This document shows, in pieces, positions 57,953-64,000 of a DNA stretch of 64,000 bases. The notes under the pieces were generated by a model. It was not told the origin of the DNA, searched no databases, and saw only the letters and a list, made by a program, of their open reading frames with translations. The translations under genes and the position numbers were made by a program. Each line of letters starts with the position of its first letter. Within the stretch, counting starts at the first letter, position 1. Source of the DNA: Gymnopus androsaceus JB14 (taxonomy: Eukaryota > Basidiomycota > Agaricomycetes > Agaricales > Omphalotaceae); assembly GCA_009733575.1 (NCBI GenBank), contig ML769497.1, positions 124,001 through 188,000 of the forward strand, read 5' to 3'.

Positions 57953-60689
57953 TAAGGCTCAGGGCAGAATTGTTTTCAGTGGGTTCTACCATATACCATG
58001 GCAGAAGTGGCAGAAGTGGCAGTAATTGCCACCTGGCAGAATTAAAAACGCAAAAAAATCATATTTCGCTGTTTTTGTGTACAGTACAAGATTGTAATTG
58101 GTTTATAGAGCATTATATACTAGTATACAGCAACTATAGCTTTTGCAACATGTCGTCGACACTCCAGGAGCCTGGTTCAGAACTCCCTACCGGCTGTATC
58201 TCTTCCCGGTAAGCAGTGGGAACGATTTTCTGATTAACCAATTGCAATTCCGTGAATGAGAATATGTTCCCATCTAAAACCGACCGTTGAAACGTGGCAT
58301 CATCTTGTTCATCGTTTCCTTCATCCTCCAGTCGCCTCGCTAGATTGTTAAAGGCCTTCTCCACTACATCTCCATCATCTGCCTCTTCTTGTGTCGTACC
58401 AAATGGTGCTTGAAACCGTGTAGTATCATCCGATGCACTTGGTTCAGCATTCTCAGACGGATTTGAGACATCCGGGAGAACGGCAGACGTCCTCTGGCGA
58501 TTTTTCTGTGGAAATGCTTCTTTTACTTGGCCAACAAGGTGTGTTTTTATCTTTCCAAGCTTCTCCATCGTATCAACAGAGAGGTTTGACCTGTCAGGTG
58601 TCTGGACGCCATCAAGCCTCCCAAAGAACCGCTCTACTTCCGCAGATTGCGGCCAAATGGATGCAAGAGTAATGGCCATAGTTTTCAAGGGGTGCTCCGT
58701 GCAGTTTATGGAAAGGTCTGTCCACCATGCAAGTGCATCGTCTGCACCACCCTCAAATGGAGATTTACAGGCGTTGTAGCGCTTCAAGTCTTCAATCAAG
58801 CATTCTGCTTGTAACCTCGACCACCGCCACTTCTGGGAGAGTTTCATAGCGATCTCCGCAAGGTCATGGAAGGAGTATCCAGTTTCTGGGCACGAGACAG
58901 CAAGTCGGCGGTAATATGGATGGAGGAATAGAGCGAGGACATGTATCGGAGTAACAATGAGGTTGAAACGTTTGTTAAAGACGTTTTTTGTGTGGGTAAT
59001 GAACTCGGGGTCGTCAAATTCAGACTCGGTCGAAATGTCACGTAGAGTCTTTGCGCAATGAAGAAGCTGAATTACGCAGTCGGCGAGTGTTGTTTTCCGG
59101 GTTTCGCAAGCACCAATGACATCGACAAGTGGTTTTACAGCCCGTAGAAGCTGGTTCAGCCGGGGCCAGAATGATTCGTTGGATAGAACAGTGCGAATGA
59201 CATCTGCATTCACTGCAGAAAGCCCATTCACTTTGCGGCGTGCATCATCTCGGACACAGATCGCTTGAAGAGCCTGGCGATGCTCGCGAACGCTGTTTGC
59301 CAGCAGCGTGATAGCGTACCACCTTGACTCACAATTTTTTTTGAGTTTGCGAGTGATATTAATTTTCTTCGCCTCCTCGACAAGCTGACCCCCCCAGTAG
59401 TGTGACGAATCAAAGAAGGTAACAACCTTGTTGGCAGCGGAGATGACTTTCTTTATAGTAGGAAAAGCACAAATCTCGCCAACAGCTGTATTCGCAGTGT
59501 GAAGAAAACATGCGAAGTCCTGAAAATAGGTGAGTTGTGATCAATTAATGCGAGATTACATTTAGCTTACAAGAATCCACCAGTACTGTCTGACAAATAG
59601 TTTTCGGAAGCTCCGCATTATTGCAGGATTGTCGGTAGTCAGAGCAATGGTCCCAACAGCATCTTGGATGCCCATTACTTCCATGGATTTATTCGAGACC
59701 TCCAACAAGTTATTTGCGGTTCCACGTTCACCTGTCATGTCCTGTAGACTAAGGACAATAAGATACATGTCAGGAGCTACATGAAGCATGGCGTAAATGC
59801 TTTGATGAAGACGATCATCCCAGCCATCAATGATCATCGTTCGGTTTGGAGTCTGCTGGAGTTTTTCTTTCTCGAGTAGATGGATTCGGACAGCTTCGCT
59901 ATCGAGTATTGGGTGTGAAAGAACATAGGAAGAAGCTGGGACATAAGATGGGCGAATGGTGCTTATCCAATCGTGCAGGTAGGGATTGTCCCCAGCAAGA
60001 AAAGGTACATTCGCACTGACAAAAAAACTTAATTTCAGGTGAGTTAAATGTGGATCGGTAAGTCAAATTACAGTTTACTCACCGGAACTGCTTGATATCA
60101 GCTTCGTTCTTTTCTTGTTCTGTAAGCTCCCGATCTGCAAAGCTCTCCATGAAATTCTGTATTTTCCTTTTTTTTGCCCTCGGAGCACTAGCCACAGCAC
60201 TATCACTGCTCGAAGCAGCAGCAGTCTTTGCAGATTCCCCAATATCAGCAACGCCCTTCCCAGTTTGCTTTTTTTGCAGGATCATCTGCTCGGCAGCAGC
60301 TCGAACAGGGGTAGGTGCCTTTTTGCACTGTCGGACATCAGCTAGATGATTTGGAAGGCGATTGTCGCGTCCTAGGATTCGTGCACCCTCTGATCCTTCA
60401 TCATCCCCACAATGTAAGCATTTCCAGATCCATCTTTCGCTTTTTTCTGAGGCCCTTTCCACTTTCACGAAGTTATTTTCAATCACAGAGTGTAGACGGC
60501 GACCGGCGGACATGATTGACGTTGGAAAAAGTGTATTAATTAGCTTTGAAGAGTCTAAAGTTTATTTGACATAAGAAAATTCTGCCATTATTCTGCCACC
60601 CTATTTTCCGATCCATGACATTCTGCCACTCTACCAGCCATTCTACCAGCCAGGGTGGCAGCTGTTCTGCCATTCTGCCGCGAACCTTA
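57953..60689 (-). mobile_element. complete hAT DNA transposon, 2737 bp
   Basis: Flanked by an exact 8-bp duplication GTAGGTGC (57945-57952, 60690-60697). Ends TAAGGCTCAGGGCAGAAT and, on the other strand, TAAGGTTCGCGGCAGAAT form a short TIR (15 of 18 match). Both ends have clusters of the subterminal word TGGCAG/CTGCCA (57997-58035; 60588-60680), likely transposase-binding repeats. The transposase gene inside appears intact, so this copy may be recent. Confidence 0.9.
58134..60513 (-). CDS. hAT-family transposase (BED-type finger, DUF659, C-terminal dimerisation domain)
   Basis: Exons 60513-60083, 60015-59571 and 59519-58134, separated by 67- and 51-bp introns (GTGAGT..TCAG, GTAAGC..TCAG), give 753 residues in one frame. 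Residues ~25-70 hold a BED-like zinc finger (WKCLHC..LPNHLADVRQC). A nuclear-type basic stretch PRAKKRKIQ follows. The DUF659/catalytic core starts at TMIIDGWDD (Asp) and includes TIALTTDNPAIMRSF and KKNCESRWYAITLL. The C-terminal hAT dimerisation segment is ADDALAWWTDL..HPLKTMAITLASIWPQSAEVERFF. The protein would bind the element ends and catalyse cut-and-paste transposition in the nucleus. No stop or frameshift seen. Confidence 0.9.
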
Positions 60690-60697
60690 GTAGGTGC

Positions 60698-61692
60698 TCA
60701 AACAGTAGACTAAGTATATCAGAGAAGTACTTACATTCTGGCAGGGAGTTGAGTACTATTGTGGTCCAGTAGGTAATATTTAGAAGTTGGAATCCTATAA
60801 CTATGAGTAAGTATGCTGTATTGTTTTGAGTGGGAGTTGACAGAACACATGAAGCAGGATGTGAACTTCCCAATTTCTATGATCTTAATGTATTTTCAGG
60901 CCCAGTGCTGAGTGAACCAATGAAATCCCAGTTTGGTTGCCTAATCTGAAGCAGTGCACTGGCAGATCCAAGCTGTAATGTATCACTATGGTACTCTCAC
61001 TCAAAATGATACAGTACCATGTGAAATACAAACAGGATGTAAGGCTCAGTACCCAATGCCATCTAGTACCACAATAGTGGTGATAAAATGTGAATAGGCA
61101 GTGGTAACTGTCACTTTTCAAAATTAAGTAGGACATAAATATTTGAAAAAAAAGCAAAGTCACACTTCAAAATGTGTGACAGGGTTGCTGAATAGCACTC
61201 CAAGAGGGTTGTCTGTTAAGGGGGGTTGTCAAATAGAATGATCCCAAACTTGGTACCCTATAAATCTTTTCTATCCGAGGATATTTAGCTTGCTATAGGA
61301 GCAGAATTAATTTCAAGTGAGGGCATGGCTTCAAGATGGAAAGTGACCTCATAGGTATTTCCTGTTTGGACCAGGATAATGATAGCAACTAGATTCAAGG
61401 CCTGTAATTCCAAGCAAAACAGCAATAAAAGAAATCAACAGTTCAAATTTGAAATTACAATGACATTAGGGATGTTTTGGGCCAGGAAATTTTACTGCTC
61501 CAACTCTTGCCATAATGTACAGCAAATTTTGCCTCTGCCACTGGTCAATTTTGCTGGCCCGAAACATCTCTATCAGACTCATAGCACTGTATACAGATAG
61601 CTTAAACAAAGAGTTTGGCATTATGAATGGGTGAAAACACAGCTGAATGGATGCCTAGTTCCTCAAAAATAAGGCTGGATAATTTTAATACA
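60698..61692. other. AT-rich spacer
   Basis: Apart from the inverted repeat end at 61190-61255 and a CTGTAYCATTTTGA-type MITE end near 61000-61014, nothing recognised. Confidence 0.35.
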
Positions 61693-62128
61693 ATAAAGCA
61701 CAAGGGGTGTTCAACCCACTAAGTCCCGACATGACCTTGATTTTGGGTCATAAGGATTCATGAAGCCCCCCCCCCCCCCTTCCACCCCTATATATAGTAC
61801 AATTTTCCCACACTTCGGAGGATTTCCAACTTCAAGTTTGTATTACATAACAATTTTTTCTCCTTTGCACCTTTAAACAACATTTTCAGAGGCGATTTAA
61901 TACACAGCAGTTCATCTAAGTTCAATTCAACCTGGTGTAAGTGCACTTGCATTGACAATATCTTTTGATGGAGGTGCTACATTGGTACTAAAATGCATCA
62001 TATCCTATAAAATCCATGTTTTTCAGGGAGATTTGAGATGTTGAGTGCTTTAAATGGTTTTTACGGCCTTATTTCAGTGGTTGAACTGACCTAGAACACC
62101 CCTCAGAGCTTCAATAGTATGAAAAAAT
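61693..62128 (-). mobile_element. truncated relative of the 500-bp CAAGGGGTGTTC element
   Basis: Begins CAAGGGGTGTTCAACCCACT (61693) and runs as the inverse of 6255-6673, including a C13 tract. It stops near 62128 without its second terminus, just 65 bp before a sister element starts. Confidence 0.75.
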
Positions 62129-62192
62129 AGCGAGAGAATTACCTAAATCAGACAACAAGATAGTCAGCAGTGTCAATTTAATCAGCCTATCA

Positions 62193-63533
62193 AGGGTGTT
62201 CAAAAAAATAAGCGCTGACATGAATTTTTGGGGGGGGGTCTGAGAAGCTCTTATGGCCGGAATTTTTTTTGGTCCTGTTGAGGCTCTGAAGGGTGTTCTA
62301 GGTCAATTTCAACCACTGAAATAAGGCTTTAAACCCCATTTATTGCTATTTCTAAAAATAATGGGTTTTCGTAAAAAATATTTTTCAAATTTGAAACACA
62401 TGATCCTCACAAGCGCTCAAGCGCTTGCATCCTTGTTCACATTCATTATGGTCAACCAACGAATCCCAGATGCCTCTAAAGCAATCGCTATCAAGCTCTG
62501 GCACCGCGATGCTACTCAGCTGCTGGAGAAAGATGAGATTCTGCAGATCTGTGGGATGTCAAAGAAGACTTTCTATTGCACACAGAAAAGATACCGAGAA
62601 TCAGGGAGTGAAGCAAAAGTGAAAGCAATTGGTCGCGGGAGGCCTCGGATTCTTCAGGATGTAGATGCTGCATTCCTGATTAGCCTTGCTTGACACACTC
62701 CTGTCTTATTCCTTGATGAGTACCAGAAAAACTCAGTGAATATTGTCTCTTGAACTTATCCCTCTCCTCCATTCATCTTGCTTTCAAACATGTTGGACTC
62801 AACGTCAAACATGTTCAGAAAATGGCCCGCAAGCGTTCACCTCAGAAACGGGCAGCCTTTATCCGTCGGATCTCGCAATACCCAGCAAACTATCTTGTTT
62901 TGGTTGATGAGGTCTCGAAGGATGACAGGACATATGCTAGGTTATGGGGAAGGGCTCCGCGAGGGCAGAGGGTTGAAGTTCAGTCTCCATTTGTTAGGAA
63001 GAGACGTCTGTCAATGCTTGCTGCTATGGCTTTGGATCAGGGAATCATTGCTTCAATGGTAGTTGAAGGCTCATTCAACCATGACCTATTTGTGAAGTTC
63101 CTCTGTGAAGACTTGGTGTGCTCATATCTCTTTACTCCATTACCAAGATGCTGATCAGTTTGATATACAATAGCTTCCTACCATGAAACCATACCCAGGG
63201 CCCAACAGTGTCATTCTCATTGATAATGCACAGATCCATCATTTGCCGGAAGTATTAGATCTTGTCGAGGAGTTTGGTGAGTGTTTATTGCTAATCCCAG
63301 GTCTGAATCCATCTGAGTGCCTGTTAGGATGCCATATTGAATTCCTTTCACCATATTCACCAGATTTCCAACCTATCGGGCTGGCATTCTCTGCTATCAA
63401 AGCACATCTCAAACGAGTTGGTCTAGGCTTCTTCAATGAACATCAGATATTTTATGAACTTTACAATGCTTGTAGAATTATCAGTCCAGAGATGACTTGG
63501 GGATTTTGGCAACACTGTAGTTACCTTTAGCTA
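62193..63533 (+). mobile_element. CAAGGGTGTTC-family element carrying a transposase (3' end not found)
   Basis: The 5' end CAAGGGTGTTCAAAAAAATA and the next ~150 bp match the left end of 6174-6673. A transposase relic follows. No matching GAACACCCTTG terminus is visible between 63530 and 64000, so the copy is probably truncated on the right. Confidence 0.65.
62343..63530 (+). pseudogene. DDE_3-type transposase relic (Tc1/mariner-like)
   Basis: N-terminal helix-turn-helix: RIPDASKAIAIKLWHRDATQ, LLEKDEILQICGMSKKTFYC, then basic GRGRPRIL. Stops and a shift follow (TGA after FLISLA; frame change near 62750). The catalytic part comes next: MARKRSPQKRAAFIRRISQY, then YLVLVDE (first Asp). A plausible intron (63115-63177) leads to GPNSVILIDNAQIHH (second Asp), a second intron (GTGAGT..GTTAG, about 63280-63328) and EFLSPYSPDFQPIGLAFSAI. 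The third acidic residue expected after PI (E in PIE) is Gly (GGG, 63379-63381). Dead by frame and by active site. Confidence 0.8.
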
Positions 63534-63713
63534 TATACAAGTTTCTCGCACTGGGAATGAATAATATCAACAGATAACACTTCAATTTCAATACAGAGTA
63601 GCAATAGTACACAGATAGCAAACCCGATAACAAGTAGAATGTGATGCAATACAGTGCGCTCCAACAGACAGACAGCAAAAAAGGAGTACAAAATGAAACC
63701 TGGGTCCCGAAAG

Positions 63714-63967
63714 CTATGCAGGTGCCGAATCCAACAACCAACGTTCAACCGCATCATGAACACTTCCACACTGGCCCAATGTCAAGTTTGCCGTATTCAT
63801 GAGCTCTGCATCTGTAAAGAAGCGGAAGGTATGAGGGCCTTCAATGTCAACTGTACTCAGTTTGGCAAAGATCTCTGGCAAAAGGTCATATTTATCACAG
63901 AAGTCATGGAGCGGAAGCTTCGCAGGTGCAGGAGGAGCCGGAGCATGACAAGCCGGGCAATATCACT
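63714..63967 (-). CDS. C-terminal exon of an unidentified gene (runs towards the right edge)
   Basis: The minus strand from about 63967 (after an AG acceptor, GATGATAG) to the stop at 63716-63714 reads CPACHAPAPPAPAKLPLHDF, CDKYDLLPEIFAKLSTVDIE, GPHTFRFFTDAELMNTANLT, then LGQCGSVHDAVERWLL. It looks like a compact helical, SAM-like module after a Pro/Ala hinge; composition and lack of stops support coding. The family is not firmly recognised. Upstream exons lie near or beyond the window edge. Confidence 0.5.
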
Positions 63968-64000
63968 ATCATCTCTGGCTTTGAATTCATTTCCAGGAGG

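Larger units (their letters stand above)
57733..61255. repeat. older inverted-repeat element enclosing the hAT transposon
   Basis: 57733-57790 (CAAACTTGGGGATTATTCTA then TTTGACAACCCCCTTG) and the inverse of 61190-61255 (GGGATCATTCTATTTGACAA then CCCC) are inverted copies. Without the 2745 bp contributed by the hAT insertion (element plus one TSD) the enclosed unit would be about 0.8 kb. Confidence 0.55.

Overview
The window looks like a repeat-rich stretch of a basidiomycete (Agaricomycete-type) genome. Genes are broken by many introns of about 50-65 bp with GT..AG ends. The recognisable families (TPR-CHAT proteins, caspase-domain proteins, SRPK-like kinases, carotenoid oxygenases, an Amt/Mep permease, hAT and DDE_3 transposases, a Copia element) are typical of mushroom-forming fungi. 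There is one assembly gap (967 N). Species cannot be told from the sequence alone.

Layout. 0-1.1 kb: N-terminus of a Ser/Pro-rich protein on the minus strand, running off the left edge. 1.7-2.9 kb: three copies of a tRNA-derived SINE. 3.0-10.65 kb: a duplicated block holding two decayed carotenoid oxygenase copies (the second split by the gap), a second duplicated segment with a 460-bp long-TIR MITE, and two other MITEs between the copies. 11.0-11.9 kb: a small spliced gene for a predicted secreted, Lys/Glu/Ala-rich protein. 14.4-17.2 kb: MITEs, a foldback and two minisatellites. 17.97-26.0 kb: a complete but dead Copia retrotransposon on the minus strand with 5-bp target duplication AGCTG. 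It is interrupted by a 2.0-kb TIR element full of CCCAGGGA-like repeats (itself carrying a solo Copia LTR) and by a solo LTR-like insertion. 29.1-30.6 kb: an intact four-exon ammonium permease with GATA-type motifs upstream. 31-42 kb: SRPK kinase scraps, a decayed Tc1/mariner-type transposase, large inverted repeats and MITEs. 42.8-47.9 kb: two caspase-domain (peptidase C14-like) genes arranged tail to tail, the plus copy intact, the minus copy with broken frames. 50.2-51.1 kb: SRPK kinase relic. 52.75-55.8 kb: a large TPR-CHAT protease-like gene. 57.95-60.69 kb: a complete hAT transposon with 8-bp TSD, intact spliced transposase and subterminal repeats, sitting inside an older inverted repeat. 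61.7-63.5 kb: a DDE_3 transposase relic and a rearranged non-autonomous relative. 63.7-64.0 kb: C-terminal end of an unidentified minus-strand gene.

The most interesting part is 42.8-55.8 kb. Two clan-CD caspase-like protease families lie within 13 kb: a caspase-p20-type gene, with an inverted decayed paralogue, and a TPR-CHAT gene with a visible His/Cys dyad. CHAT and caspase-like proteases are linked to regulated cell death and nonself recognition in bacteria and fungi. A joint role here is inference; no gasdermin-like or other pore-forming partner was recognised in the window.

Several frame breaks look like one-base gains in A5 runs, so some pseudogene calls may reflect sequencing error.
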